Positions 41,805-50,615 are shown, counted from the first letter of the stretch. The stretch is DNA of 64,000 nucleotides from Paenibacillus xylanilyticus (GCF_013359935.1 NZ_JABMCB010000192.1:372001-436000), one strand, 5' to 3'. Notes: generated from the sequence alone by a model not told the origin. Translations and numbers: made by a program.

Positions 41805-42173
41805 ATGACCGAGAAAAATATTTTGGCCTATTTTAACAGCCCGGAGCAGGCCGAAGGGGCAGCCAAAAAATTGGAAGCCTTGCGAGTGGAAGACTTGTCC
41901 ATCAATCGTTTCAGCCGCTATGCGGGTGTAGGTCCGAGTGGGGCTTCTTACACACCGGGGGTTTCCGGCAGCTATTCATCGTGGGTGCCTGGTGCGCTCG
42001 GTACGAATGCAACGGCTGGAATTATGGCTGCAGCAGATCCCTCAGCGAGTGGCATGAGTGATGGTGGACAAGGAGGTCCTACCGGAAAGGATGTTTTGTT
42101 AACCGTCGTTGTGGACGAAGCAGTACATCACCGGGCGTTATCCATTATTGAACAAGCTGGTGGAATGATCTAA
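41805..42173 (+). CDS. Small GNAT-unrelated ferredoxin-like protein, paralogue A
   Basis: I do not recognise a named family. The 122-residue product starts TEKNILAYFNSPEQAEGAAKKLEALRVEDLSI, a beta-alpha-beta pattern like the N-terminus of general-stress/YflT-type proteins, then a Gly/Ser/Ala-rich middle (about 45-90), and ends DVLLTVVVDEAVHHRALSIIEQAGGMI. The start and end align with the 130-residue protein encoded at 42388, so the two are probably paralogues of one alpha-beta fold with different middles. AGCAGGTGA precedes the ATG at 41805; a GTG at 41796 overlaps that site. It follows dnaJ after a terminator. Confidence 0.7.
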   Translation: MTEKNILAYFNSPEQAEGAAKKLEALRVEDLSINRFSRYAGVGPSGASYTPGVSGSYSSWVPGALGTNATAGIMAAADPSASGMSDGGQGGPTGKDVLLTVVVDEAVHHRALSIIEQAGGMI

Positions 42174-42215
42174 CAGGTAAACAGTGATCGACTTAATTTG
42201 AAGGAGGAGTTAACG

Positions 42216-42395
42216 ATGGCAGAGCACGAACGCCCAGGCAAGATTTTGACGAAAACGGAAAAGATGAAACGGATGCAATCCGCCAAAAACGAAGATGTCG
42301 AATTCAGCGCTGAAGTTGCGGATCATGATGACGTAGAGGCTTTGCGTCGCAGCGAAGCGGCGGATCGTCGTCAGGGACGGGAGCTTCATGAATGA
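42216..42395 (+). CDS. YfhD-like small protein
   Basis: The 59-residue, highly charged product contains KNEDVEFSAEVADHDDVEALRRSEAADRRQ, which resembles the DVEFSxELADxxDxEAxxRAxxADxR pattern of Bacillus YfhD, a small protein of unknown, possibly spore-related, function. AAGGAGGAG lies 6-7 bases before the ATG at 42216. Its last 8 bases overlap the next gene. The family call rests on recollection of the pattern only. Confidence 0.65.
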   Translation: MAEHERPGKILTKTEKMKRMQSAKNEDVEFSAEVADHDDVEALRRSEAADRRQGRELHE

Positions 42396-42780
42396 AGAAC
42401 GCTCTGCTGTAACCATTGAGGCAGTCTTCACAAGCTGGTCTGAAGCTGAATCTGCCCGAAGGGCTTTGTCATTGCTGCATCCGAATCAGTTGAGCATCGA
42501 GAGCCTTATCAATGAATCCCTTTCTAGAAATGAAGAAACAGAGGGGGATAGGGATGAAGCCCCTACTGCTTTGACAGGGGGATTCAGCGGCGAACTAAAT
42601 GTGCTTGCACTTATTAGCGATGAGACCGAGATGTTATCTAACGGCCAGGTTATGGATATTTCGGAAGATCGCGCTTCAGGTCCATCCCGACAAGAGATTT
42701 TGCTCACTGTTTCTGTGCCGAGTGATTATCTTCCGCAGGCTGCTGAAATGATTACAAAGAATGGCGGGCGCTTTTGCTGA
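42388..42780 (+). CDS. Small ferredoxin-like protein, paralogue B
   Basis: The 130-residue product begins RSAVTIEAVFTSWSEAESARRALSLLHPNQLSIESL and ends EILLTVSVPSDYLPQAAEMITKNGGRF, aligning with both ends of the protein encoded at 41805. The middle is acidic and variable. Both look like beta-alpha-beta halves of a small sandwich and lack catalytic motifs. Translation would be coupled to the YfhD-like gene (8-base overlap). A terminator follows at 42812. Function unknown. Confidence 0.7.
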   Translation: MNEERSAVTIEAVFTSWSEAESARRALSLLHPNQLSIESLINESLSRNEETEGDRDEAPTALTGGFSGELNVLALISDETEMLSNGQVMDISEDRASGPSRQEILLTVSVPSDYLPQAAEMITKNGGRFC

Positions 42781-42811
42781 ATGATCAAAACTCTTTTGGC
42801 CACAATTCAGA

Positions 42812-42853
42812 CAGGATATCCAAGCAGTTAAACTGCGGGTATCCTGTTTTTTT
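42812..42853 (+). terminator. Terminator closing the small-protein cassette
   Basis: CAGGATA, CC and GCAGTT pair with AACTGC, GG and TATCCTG, then seven T residues follow. Confidence 0.92.
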
Positions 42854-42875
42854 GCTTGAATTCACAGGCACGGTT

Positions 42876-42905
42876 TTGTACTCCTGCTCCCTTGTGTAGT
42901 ACAAT
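42876..42905 (+). promoter_or_regulatory. Candidate sigma-A promoter of the prmA operon
   Basis: TTGTAC (42876-42881) and TACAAT (42900-42905), 18 bases apart, 38 bases before the prmA start and right after a terminator. Confidence 0.7.
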
Positions 42906-42943
42906 GATTGGGATGTTTGAAAAATGAGGAGGAAAAATCAAGT

Positions 42944-43909
42944 ATGTTATGGCATGAACTAACAATACATACCACAGAAGAAGCTGTGGAAATGATCTCG
43001 AATTTTTTACATGAAGCAGGTGCTGGAGGCGTCTCGATCGAAGAGTCCGGTACATTAAATAAAGAACGTGATACGTCTTACGGTCAGTGGTATGAACTGC
43101 CTTTGAATGACATTCCTGAAGGTCTGGCTGTCATTAAAGGTTATTTCTCGGAAGGTACGGATATGGAAGCATTAAAAAGCGAGATTAACCCGAGAATTGA
43201 GCAGCTTTCCGAATTTGATATTGATGCGGGAGAGATTCGATATGAGATTCGTACGGTGGATGAGGATGATTGGGCAAATGCCTGGAAACAGTATTTCAAG
43301 CCGGTTCGCGTCTCCGATCGTTTGACGATCAAACCGACATGGGAAGACTACACACCGGAAAGTCCGGAAGAAAAAATTATCGAACTGGATCCGGGTATGG
43401 CTTTTGGTACCGGTACACATCCGACAACATCTCTTTGCCTGCGGACACTGGAAACGGTAATCCAGGGCGGTGAGGAAGTCATTGATGTGGGTACTGGTTC
43501 GGGTATTCTGGCGATTGGCGCCATTCGGCTTGGGGCAAAACATGTACTGGCGCTGGATCTTGATCCGGTAGCGGTATCGAGTGCCAAGGAAAATGTTCAT
43601 CTGAACGGGTTGGAACAACAAATTACGGTGAAAGAGAGTGATTTGCTATCAGTTCTCGGAAACCAGGATCCTGCTTTAGGCGTTCAGCTGCCTGTGAAAG
43701 TCATTGTAGCCAATATTTTGGCCGAGATTATTATGCTCTTTATTGATGATGTATACAATGCATTGGAACCAGGCGGTGTCTATATTGCTTCTGGTATCTG
43801 GAAAAATAAAGAGCAGGTCGTGCACGATGCACTCGTTGCGTCCGGATTTGAAATTAGCGCGGTTCACCGTGATGAAGACTGGCTGGCTTATGTTGCCAGA
43901 AAGAGGTAA
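42944..43909 (+). CDS. prmA: Ribosomal protein L11 methyltransferase
   Basis: PrmA methylates ribosomal protein L11 with SAM. The 321-residue product has an N-terminal recognition domain (LTIHTTEEAVEMISNFLHEAGAGGVSIEES), a linker with WANAWKQYFKPVRVSDRL and PGMAFGTGTHPTTSLCL, and the SAM domain with VIDVGTGSGILAIGAI (about 179-194), LALDLDP and VIVANILAEII. The ATG at 42944 has AGGAGG 10 bases upstream. It begins a run with the site-2 protease homologue, rsmE and mtaB. Confidence 0.97.
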   Translation: MLWHELTIHTTEEAVEMISNFLHEAGAGGVSIEESGTLNKERDTSYGQWYELPLNDIPEGLAVIKGYFSEGTDMEALKSEINPRIEQLSEFDIDAGEIRYEIRTVDEDDWANAWKQYFKPVRVSDRLTIKPTWEDYTPESPEEKIIELDPGMAFGTGTHPTTSLCLRTLETVIQGGEEVIDVGTGSGILAIGAIRLGAKHVLALDLDPVAVSSAKENVHLNGLEQQITVKESDLLSVLGNQDPALGVQLPVKVIVANILAEIIMLFIDDVYNALEPGGVYIASGIWKNKEQVVHDALVASGFEISAVHRDEDWLAYVARKR

Positions 43910-43912
43910 AGC

Positions 43913-44593
43913 ATGGACTTTCTGAATTCGCTCTTCCGTTATCCCATTGATCAGCTCCCGTTTTTCCTGCTGACCATTCTGATTGCTTTTACCGTTCATG
44001 AGTTTTCACATGCGTACTTTGCCAATAAATTCGGGGATCCGACCGCCAAGCTGCTGGGTCGGGTCACCCTTAACCCGGTAGTACACTTTGATCTGTTTGG
44101 TGTGCTGCTGCTTGTCATTGCCGGGTTCGGTTGGGCGCGTCCTGTTCCGGTAAACCGAGCGAACTTTGATAAACCCAGATTAATGGGCGTCATTGTTTCA
44201 TTTGCTGGGCCGCTCAGTAATTTGCTGCTTGCAGTCGTCGGAACGATTATATACGCTTCGCTGGTTGGTTCTGGCGTAATGGGCGGTATCGAGAATGAAC
44301 GCTTGTTCACAGCGATTTCGACTTTCTTTTATATGTTCAACCTGACGAACTTTTTCCTGTTTTTGTTTAACATGATTCCACTGCCACCACTGGACGGTTA
44401 TCGAATTCTTGAAGACATATTACCGCCATCGATCAGTCGCAAGCTTCAAGGAGTGGAGCAATGGTCCATTTTTATCTTTCTCTTGATTCTGATCATTCCC
44501 CCTTTGCAAAGAGTTACGATTCAGCCTTTATACCAGTTGGCTTATAACATGTATGTTGATTTCTCATATTTGATTTTGGGCCTGTTTTCATAA
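43913..44593 (+). CDS. Site-2 protease family membrane metalloprotease (M50)
   Basis: The 226-residue polytopic protein has the zinc motif VHEFSHAY (His-Glu-x2-His, about 26-33), NPVVHFDLFG, and the third metal-ligand segment NMIPLPPLDGYRIL (about 152-165), with helices around them. It is a minimal S2P/SpoIVFB-type core without PDZ or CBS domains, close to the YwhC-type. It starts 3 bases after prmA. The substrate is unknown; anti-sigma factors are typical clients of the family in general, but nothing here ties it to the sigma pair at 26039. Confidence 0.9.
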   Translation: MDFLNSLFRYPIDQLPFFLLTILIAFTVHEFSHAYFANKFGDPTAKLLGRVTLNPVVHFDLFGVLLLVIAGFGWARPVPVNRANFDKPRLMGVIVSFAGPLSNLLLAVVGTIIYASLVGSGVMGGIENERLFTAISTFFYMFNLTNFFLFLFNMIPLPPLDGYRILEDILPPSISRKLQGVEQWSIFIFLLILIIPPLQRVTIQPLYQLAYNMYVDFSYLILGLFS

Positions 44594-44735
44594 GGGAGAA
44601 TTCAAGACATTTTGGACTGAAATGCTGGTCAGAAGGACATAAAAGTTGTATGATCATCTGTGGCGATTGGATTCACGCCTGCCAATGGGCGGGGTGAATG
44701 CCAGTCATAACAGGAAAGAATAGGTGGATTGACCC

Positions 44736-45500
44736 ATGCAGCGTTATTTTGTATCTGCAGAACAGCTTACGGAGCATTCTGTTGTCATTCTGGGAGATGA
44801 TGCGCGCCATATCAGTAAAGTGATGCGTGGCAAGCCTGGAGATAAACTGATTGTCAGCGATGGACAGAGTCGTGAGGCTCTGGTGGAGATTGAGAGTATC
44901 GAAGCTGGCCAGGTAACGGCAAATATCGTGGAATCTCTGAAAATGGACCATGAAGCTCGTATTCGTGTAACGGTGGCCCAGAGTTTGCCAAAGGGCGACA
45001 AGATGGAGACGGTCATTCAGAGATGTACCGAAATTGGAGCGGTATCGTTTGTACCATTCCTCTCGGAACGTACGATTGTACAATATGATGCCAAGAAAGA
45101 AGGCAAACGGTTGGAGCGGTGGCGTAAAATTGCCAAGGAAGCCGCTGAACAAAGTCATCGGAATCGCATTCCATCCGTCGGGCAGCCGCTTTCCTGGAAA
45201 GGGCTGCTGTCTTCTTTTGGGGGCTATAGTTTGGTATGTTATTGTTATGAAAAGGAGAACGGCAAACAGCTGCGTGATGCACTGAAGCCGTTTGTCGAAC
45301 AGCTGGCACCTGGTGCGGCTGCAGACGTGTTGATTGTGGTCGGGCCTGAAGGCGGGTTCACCGAAAAGGAAACGCTGGAAGCCGATCAGGCAGGCGCGGT
45401 ATCCGTTGGGCTGGGTAAACGCATTTTGCGTGCCGAGACCGCAGGGATGGCTGCGCTGACTTGTGTTTTATACGAATCCGGAGAAATGGGGGGAATGTAA
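44736..45500 (+). CDS. rsmE: 16S rRNA (uracil1498-N3)-methyltransferase
   Basis: RsmE methylates U1498 of 16S rRNA. The 254-residue product has the N-terminal PUA-like part (QRYFVSAEQL, HISKVMRGKPGDKLIVSDG), then a SPOUT knotted domain: QSLPKGDKMETVIQRCTEIGAVSFVPFLSERTIV, VVGPEGGFTEKE (about 203-214) and VGLGKRILRAETAGMAAL. It ends 2 bases before the mtaB start. Length and motifs are standard. Confidence 0.97.
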   Translation: MQRYFVSAEQLTEHSVVILGDDARHISKVMRGKPGDKLIVSDGQSREALVEIESIEAGQVTANIVESLKMDHEARIRVTVAQSLPKGDKMETVIQRCTEIGAVSFVPFLSERTIVQYDAKKEGKRLERWRKIAKEAAEQSHRNRIPSVGQPLSWKGLLSSFGGYSLVCYCYEKENGKQLRDALKPFVEQLAPGAAADVLIVVGPEGGFTEKETLEADQAGAVSVGLGKRILRAETAGMAALTCVLYESGEMGGM

Positions 45501-45502
45501 TT

Positions 45503-46849
45503 ATGCCATCCGTGGCGTTTTACACCTTGGGCTGCAAAGTTAACTTTTATGATACAGAGGCCATCTGGCAGCTGTTCAAAAATGAAGGATACGATCAGGT
45601 CGACTTCGATGAACAGACAGCAGATGTATATTTGATTAACACATGTACGGTAACGAATACCGGTGACAAAAAGAGCCGTCAAATTATCCGCCGTGCCATT
45701 CGGCGCAACCCGGATGCCATTGTGGCTGTAACGGGCTGTTACGCCCAAACTTCACCTGCAGAGATTCTTGACATTCCTGGTGTTGATCTCGTCATCGGAA
45801 CTCAGGACCGGGATAAAATTCTGCCTTACGTTCGGGAAATTCAGGAGTCCCGCCAACCGGTAAATGCGGTACGAAACATTATGAAGACTCGGGTGTTTGA
45901 GGAAATGGACGTGCCGGACTTTGCGGATCGTACGCGTGCCTTCCTCAAAATTCAGGACGGATGTAACAACTTCTGTACGTTCTGTATTATTCCATGGTCC
46001 CGTGGGCTCTCCCGCAGCCGTGAAGCAAACAGCATTGTTCAACAGGCTCACCAACTCGTGAACGCGGGATATAAGGAAATTGTACTGACAGGCATTCACA
46101 CGGGTGGATATGGTGACGATATGGAAAACTATGATCTGACAGATCTGCTGTGGGATCTGGATAAAGTGGAAGGGCTGGAGCGAATCCGCATCAGTTCCAT
46201 TGAAGCGAGCCAGATCGATGATCGTATGCTGGACGTCATCAAACGTTCGGACAAGCTTGTACGCCACTTCCATATTCCGTTGCAGGCAGGTGACGATACT
46301 GTATTGAAACGCATGCGCCGCAAATACACAACCGAAGAATTCTACAACAAAATGCTTCGGATTCGTGAAGCAATGCCGGATGTGGCTATTACCACAGACG
46401 TTATTGTTGGGTTCCCGGGTGAGACGGATGAAATGTTCCGTAACGGATATGAATTGATGAAGAAAATTGGTTTCTCGGAAATGCACGTGTTCCCATACTC
46501 CAAACGTACAGGAACGCCGGCAGCCCGGATGGAAGACCAGGTGGATGAAGAAGTGAAGAATGCACGTGTGCATGAGCTAATCGACCTGTCTGAGCAAATG
46601 CAGCTGGCATATGCACAGAAATTTGTAGGCCAGGTGCTGGATGTCATTCCGGAAGGTGAAGCCAAAGGCCGTGAAGGCAGTGGAAAACTGCATGGTTATA
46701 GCGATAACTATATTCAGCTTGTATTCGATGGCTCCACGGACATGATTGGCAAAGTGTGCCGCGTCAAATTGACTGAAGCTGGTGTAAATGAAAGCCAGGC
46801 CACACTGGTTCGTGTGTTGGAAGATAATTTGAAGTCCGCAGCGATGTAA
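45503..46849 (+). CDS. mtaB: tRNA t6A37 methylthiotransferase MtaB
   Basis: MtaB converts t6A at position 37 of certain tRNAs to ms2t6A. The 448-residue product has the N-terminal cluster cysteines (TLGCKVN, NTCTVTN, VTGCYAQ), the radical SAM motif DGCNNFCTFCIIPWSRG (Cys-x3-Cys-x2-Cys, about 153-169), and a C-terminal TRAM domain (GQVLDVIPEGEAKG..., about 377-440). The ATG at 45503 directly follows the rsmE stop, with GGGGGG within its end as ribosome site; the open frame extends upstream but lacks family similarity. Confidence 0.96.
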   Translation: MPSVAFYTLGCKVNFYDTEAIWQLFKNEGYDQVDFDEQTADVYLINTCTVTNTGDKKSRQIIRRAIRRNPDAIVAVTGCYAQTSPAEILDIPGVDLVIGTQDRDKILPYVREIQESRQPVNAVRNIMKTRVFEEMDVPDFADRTRAFLKIQDGCNNFCTFCIIPWSRGLSRSREANSIVQQAHQLVNAGYKEIVLTGIHTGGYGDDMENYDLTDLLWDLDKVEGLERIRISSIEASQIDDRMLDVIKRSDKLVRHFHIPLQAGDDTVLKRMRRKYTTEEFYNKMLRIREAMPDVAITTDVIVGFPGETDEMFRNGYELMKKIGFSEMHVFPYSKRTGTPAARMEDQVDEEVKNARVHELIDLSEQMQLAYAQKFVGQVLDVIPEGEAKGREGSGKLHGYSDNYIQLVFDGSTDMIGKVCRVKLTEAGVNESQATLVRVLEDNLKSAAM

Positions 46850-46865
46850 TCGAGGCGTCAAAAGC

Positions 46866-46919
46866 AAGGATTTCATTTCCTTGGGGAGCGTACCCGAGGG
46901 AGTGAAGTCCTTCTTTTTC
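46866..46919 (+). terminator. Terminator after mtaB
   Basis: AAGGA, TTCA and CC pair with GG, TGAA and TCCTT through an interrupted stem, followed by CTTTTT. Confidence 0.75.
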
Positions 46920-46959
46920 AACTATAGGCAAGACATTTTCGTGAACGGGGGAGAGCATC

Positions 46960-47394
46960 ATGAACAAAAAAGAAATTTCGGCTGGCGGAGTTGTTTATCG
47001 CACTGGTGAAGATGGGGGTCTTCAAATTCAGCTCATTCTTGATCGATATGGCAAAACTACACTTGCCAAGGGCAAGATGGAAGCAGGAGAAACGGTTGAG
47101 CAAACGGCATTACGCGAAATTTTGGAGGAAACAGGCATGGTAGGCCGGATTGTCGAGCCTGTCGATATCATCGCTTATACGTATCAGCATGTAGAGTTTG
47201 GTCCGGTAGATAAGGAAGTTCACTACTATCTCGTTGAGGCAGAGAGCGGAGACCTGCAGCCCCAGATTGAGGAGATCAAGGGAGTCGACTGGTATACACC
47301 ACAAGAAGCCTGGTCCAGACAGCAGCAAAACGGCTACGACAACAACGATAACATCTTGCGTGTGGCACTGAACAAGCTGGGCATTAACGTATAG
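46960..47394 (+). CDS. NUDIX hydrolase
   Basis: The 144-residue product contains a complete NUDIX box, GKMEAGETVEQTALREILEETGM (about 38-60; G-x5-E-x7-RE-U-x-EE-x-G-U pattern), so it likely hydrolyses nucleoside diphosphate-linked compounds (diadenosine polyphosphates, oxidised dNTPs or similar) in the cytosol. The substrate cannot be read from sequence. A GGGGGAGAG site precedes the ATG. It stands alone and converges on the transporter gene. Confidence 0.9.
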   Translation: MNKKEISAGGVVYRTGEDGGLQIQLILDRYGKTTLAKGKMEAGETVEQTALREILEETGMVGRIVEPVDIIAYTYQHVEFGPVDKEVHYYLVEAESGDLQPQIEEIKGVDWYTPQEAWSRQQQNGYDNNDNILRVALNKLGINV

Positions 47395-47446
47395 TATTTT
47401 CCCAAACAGCGAAGCTTGGTAATGTTCAGACTAAAGTAGCCGCGCA

Positions 47447-48448
47447 TTAAGCTGCGGGTGACTTCGCTGATGGGGCGTGAGCCGGTGGTTTTTTGTGCCA
47501 GATTGGCAGATAGCAGAACGGCAGGGCAATCAGTGAACTGATGATGTTAAAAAGGGTCTGGGCATGGGCAATCTGTGCCCCGTTGTCCGCTGACAGCCAA
47601 GCCGAAGCTGCATGCAGTTGGCCGATCAGCGGCATAAATAGCAGGGCTCCCGCAATGTTTAATACAACATGGGAGGCTGCGACGAATTTGCCCGCGGATG
47701 CTCCGCCAGCGGCAGCAATTACGGCGGTGATACAGGTCCCGACATTGGACCCGATCACAATGGCAATACCGATCTCCACAGGCAGTACACCTGTGGCTGC
47801 TAATGTAATCGCCATGCTGATGACAGCGGCACTGCTATGGATGAGTGCCGTAAGGCAGGCGCCTGCCAGGAACCCCCACCACAAGCTGTCAGCTGAGCGA
47901 TCCAGAAACCACTGAAATACACCCATACTGCGCAGAGGAACGGCGATGGACTGCATGACTTGAATGCCGGTCATGACCAGAGCGAATCCTGCAGCTGCAA
48001 GAAAGCTGCATTGTATGTTAAACAGGGATATTCGCGTGCGTTCAGGAGCTGCCTGATTGCGTTCACTAAGAACAACAAAGACAGCCCAACCTGTAAGCGA
48101 GATGACTAGCAAGGGCAGGGCAGCACGTCCAATCTGTAATCCAACCAATTCGGTTGTCAGACATGTACCAATGTTTGTACCCAGGATAATGCCAAGAGTT
48201 CGACCATAGGTAATTAATCTTGCATTCGCGAGACCAATGGTGAGTACTGTAACGGCGGTGCTACTCTGTAGTATTGCCGTGGCTCCTGCACTGAAAGCCA
48301 TGCCTTTCCATGGAGCTGAGGTAGCCCGATTAAGCCATTCGGCCAGCATCGGCCCAGCCATTCGCTGCAGGGCCGTTTCCATTAGCTTCATTCCGCCAAA
48401 AAAAATGATCAGCCCATATAGTAGCGGCAGCACAACATCTCTAAACAT
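47447..48448 (-). CDS. Na+/phosphate cotransporter family protein (YqeW/NptA type)
   Basis: The 333-residue polytopic protein has the two inverted halves of NaPi-IIb-type transporters: GATAILQSSTAVTVLTIG (about 54-71) with GTNIGTCLTT, and LTALIHSSAAVISMAI (about 208-223) with GSNVGTCITA. The QSS and HSS motifs form the substrate and sodium sites, the second varying from the usual QSS. No PhoU-like tail is present. B. subtilis yqeW lies near yqeV in the same neighbourhood. The ATG at 48448 has GGAAGG upstream at long spacing. It ends convergent with the NUDIX gene. Confidence 0.9.
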   Translation of the reverse strand: MFRDVVLPLLYGLIIFFGGMKLMETALQRMAGPMLAEWLNRATSAPWKGMAFSAGATAILQSSTAVTVLTIGLANARLITYGRTLGIILGTNIGTCLTTELVGLQIGRAALPLLVISLTGWAVFVVLSERNQAAPERTRISLFNIQCSFLAAAGFALVMTGIQVMQSIAVPLRSMGVFQWFLDRSADSLWWGFLAGACLTALIHSSAAVISMAITLAATGVLPVEIGIAIVIGSNVGTCITAVIAAAGGASAGKFVAASHVVLNIAGALLFMPLIGQLHAASAWLSADNGAQIAHAQTLFNIISSLIALPFCYLPIWHKKPPAHAPSAKSPAA

Positions 48449-48563
48449 CTTGTTCCATCATTCCTTCCGTGCCTATCGTTATCTCATCTTATGAGTAAGT
48501 GAGGACAACCATGACAGCAGGAGGAAAACGAACGAGACAATGTTTGAATTTATAACGCAACTC

Positions 48564-49139
48564 CACAATTCAAAAGAAACGGTGATTCGTGCAAACGGAG
48601 CGGAGGGGACGGAATTGGATCTGAAGAAGCGAAGCGTTCGCGTTTATCCCCGGATTTTCCCTTTGTGAAAAGGAATCAAAAAAATCTGGGGATAACAGTG
48701 ATCGGAAGACCAGTCCGTCGCCGTAATGGTAGCATGACTTCGCATTTGGATCTGTCTTAACATACCTACCTCACAATTCAAAAGAAACGGTGATTCGTGG
48801 AAACGGAGCGGAGGGGACGGAATTGGATCTGAAGGAGCGAAGCGTTCGCGTTTATCCCCGCATTTTCCCTTTGTGAAAAGGAATCAAAAAATCTGGGGAT
48901 AACAGCGATCGGAAGACCAATCCGTCCCCGTAATGGTAGCATGACTTTGCATTTGGATCTGTCTTAACATACCTACCTCACAATTCAAAAGAAACGGTGA
49001 TTCGTGCAAACGGAGCGGAGGGGACGGAATTGGATCTGAAGAAGCGAAGCGTTCGCGTTTATCCCCGGATTTTCCCTTTGTGAAAAGGAATCAAAAAATC
49101 TGGGGATAACAGCGATCGGAAGACCAATCCGTCCCCGTA
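48564..49139. repeat. Three tandem copies of a ~207-bp palindromic repeat
   Basis: Copies start at 48564, 48772 and 48979 (each begins CACAATTCAAAAGAAACGG); the first two are 208 and 207 bases long, the third stops after about 161. Copies 1 and 2 differ at about seven places, 2 and 3 at about three. Each holds a large hairpin (48605-48722, 48813-48929, 49020-49136): outer arms GGGGACGGAATTGG and CCAATCCGTCCCC, inner arms TTATCCCC and GGGGATAA, then TTCC...GGAA at the tip. No open frame of note is present. The region lies between the transporter and rlmI genes, in an intergenic gap of about 750 bases. Confidence 0.95.
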
Positions 49140-49202
49140 GCGTCTCCCTTTGCACTAAACCTATCTTTTCAACTAACTAACAACAAAGGAAGTGGATTTA
49201 CC

Positions 49203-50582
49203 TTGCCATCGGTTACACTGGAACGCAGTCGCAAAAAGCGGCTTGAACATGCACATCCATGGATATATAACAACGAGATTGCCTCGGTTGACGGGAACCC
49301 GGAACCGGGAGATCTGGTCAATGTACTGAATCATCAGGGCCGCTATCTGGCAACAGGGTACTACAACCCGGCATCACAAATTACAGTGAGAGTCGTCTCC
49401 TATCAACCGTTGGAGTTTGAACAAATGGACACGGCTTTTTTCGCTGCTCGTTTCAGTGACTGCTTGCGTCACCGGGAACGCTTTATCCGGGATGGCGAGG
49501 CCTATCGTCTGGTTTATGGCGAAGCTGATTTTCTGCCGGGTCTGATCGTTGATCGTTTTGGCAGTATCCTCGTTGTGCAGCTGCTTACGCTAGGAATGGA
49601 CCGCTGCCGTGAAGCCATCGTACAGGCTCTGATCGAAGTGATGCAGCCGGAGGGGATCTATGAGCGCAGCGACGTGCCTATTCGTGAGTTGGAAGGTTTG
49701 GAGCAGACGAAAGGACCGCTGTATGGGGACTGTCCACGTCATGTGACGGTAACCGAAAATGGATTGCTCATTAAAGTCGATATCGTAGAAGGTCAGAAAA
49801 CGGGTTATTTCTTCGACCAGCGTGAGAATCGGGCAGCGATTGAACCTCTCATGAAGGGCTGGGGTTACAAAAGCGGAATCACCATGCAGCACGTGGAACA
49901 AGATGGAAGTGAGCAGCTGTTACCCGTGAATAAAAGTGGTAAAGTGGTGACCTTCCCGTATTGGGACGGCGCAACAGTACTGGAATGTTTTTCACACACA
50001 GGCAGCTTCACATTGAACGCTTGTAAATATGGGGCCAAAAAAGTGACATGCCTTGATATTTCAGAGCATGCTATTGAAAGTGCCCGCACCAATGTAGAAT
50101 TAAACGGCTTCACAGATCGGGTAGAGTTTGTGGTTTCTGATGCATTCCAATACTTACGTGAACAGGTCAAAGGTATAGACGATCGCTCCGTACGCGCACG
50201 TGCAGCTGAACAGAAAGTGGATACCTCCAAAGCGCTTGCAGCCGGTGGCGGTAAAACGTTCGATGTGGTCATCCTTGACCCACCTGCCTTTGCCAAAACG
50301 AAATCCGCAGTTAAAGGAGCATGCCGTGGTTACAAGGATATTAATCTGCATGGCATGAAGCTTGTTAATGAGGGTGGATATTTGGTAACGGCAAGCTGTT
50401 CGTACCATATGCGCCCTGATCTCTTCCTGGAAACAATTGCGGATGCAGCCGAAGATGCAGGCAAAGTGCTGCGTTTGATCGAATGGAAAGCTGCAGGTAA
50501 GGATCACCCGCAAATTTTGGGTGTTGATGAGGGCCATTACTTGAAATTTGCCATATTTGAAGTGCGCAGCAAAACAAACTGA
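49203..50582 (+). CDS. rlmI: Class I SAM-dependent rRNA methyltransferase, RlmI-like
   Basis: The 459-residue product has an N-terminal PUA domain (LEHAHPWIYNNEIASVDGNPEPGDLV...GRYLATGYYNP), a linker domain (RLVYGEADFLPGLIVDRFG), and a Rossmann methyltransferase with FFDQRENRAAI, VLECFSHTGSFTLNA (about 261-275), CLDISEHAI and VVILDPPAFAKTKSAV. This is the architecture of E. coli RlmI (m5C1962 of 23S rRNA). It is about 60 residues longer than RlmI because of two inserts, near residues 221-255 and 325-350. The start is a TTG at 49203 with AAGGAAG upstream. Confidence 0.9.
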   Translation: MPSVTLERSRKKRLEHAHPWIYNNEIASVDGNPEPGDLVNVLNHQGRYLATGYYNPASQITVRVVSYQPLEFEQMDTAFFAARFSDCLRHRERFIRDGEAYRLVYGEADFLPGLIVDRFGSILVVQLLTLGMDRCREAIVQALIEVMQPEGIYERSDVPIRELEGLEQTKGPLYGDCPRHVTVTENGLLIKVDIVEGQKTGYFFDQRENRAAIEPLMKGWGYKSGITMQHVEQDGSEQLLPVNKSGKVVTFPYWDGATVLECFSHTGSFTLNACKYGAKKVTCLDISEHAIESARTNVELNGFTDRVEFVVSDAFQYLREQVKGIDDRSVRARAAEQKVDTSKALAAGGGKTFDVVILDPPAFAKTKSAVKGACRGYKDINLHGMKLVNEGGYLVTASCSYHMRPDLFLETIADAAEDAGKVLRLIEWKAAGKDHPQILGVDEGHYLKFAIFEVRSKTN

Positions 50583-50615
50583 TCCCTCCTGGTTTATTAG
50601 ATTCCATCACGAAAC

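Noticed and set aside
48564..49139. A complete transposon or insertion sequence
   Set aside because: There is no transposase frame and no clear terminal repeats with target duplication; only a non-autonomous element remains possible.
48541..49202. A CRISPR-like array
   Set aside because: The repeat unit is about 207 bases and adjacent copies are contiguous; there are no short repeats with unique spacers and no cas genes.
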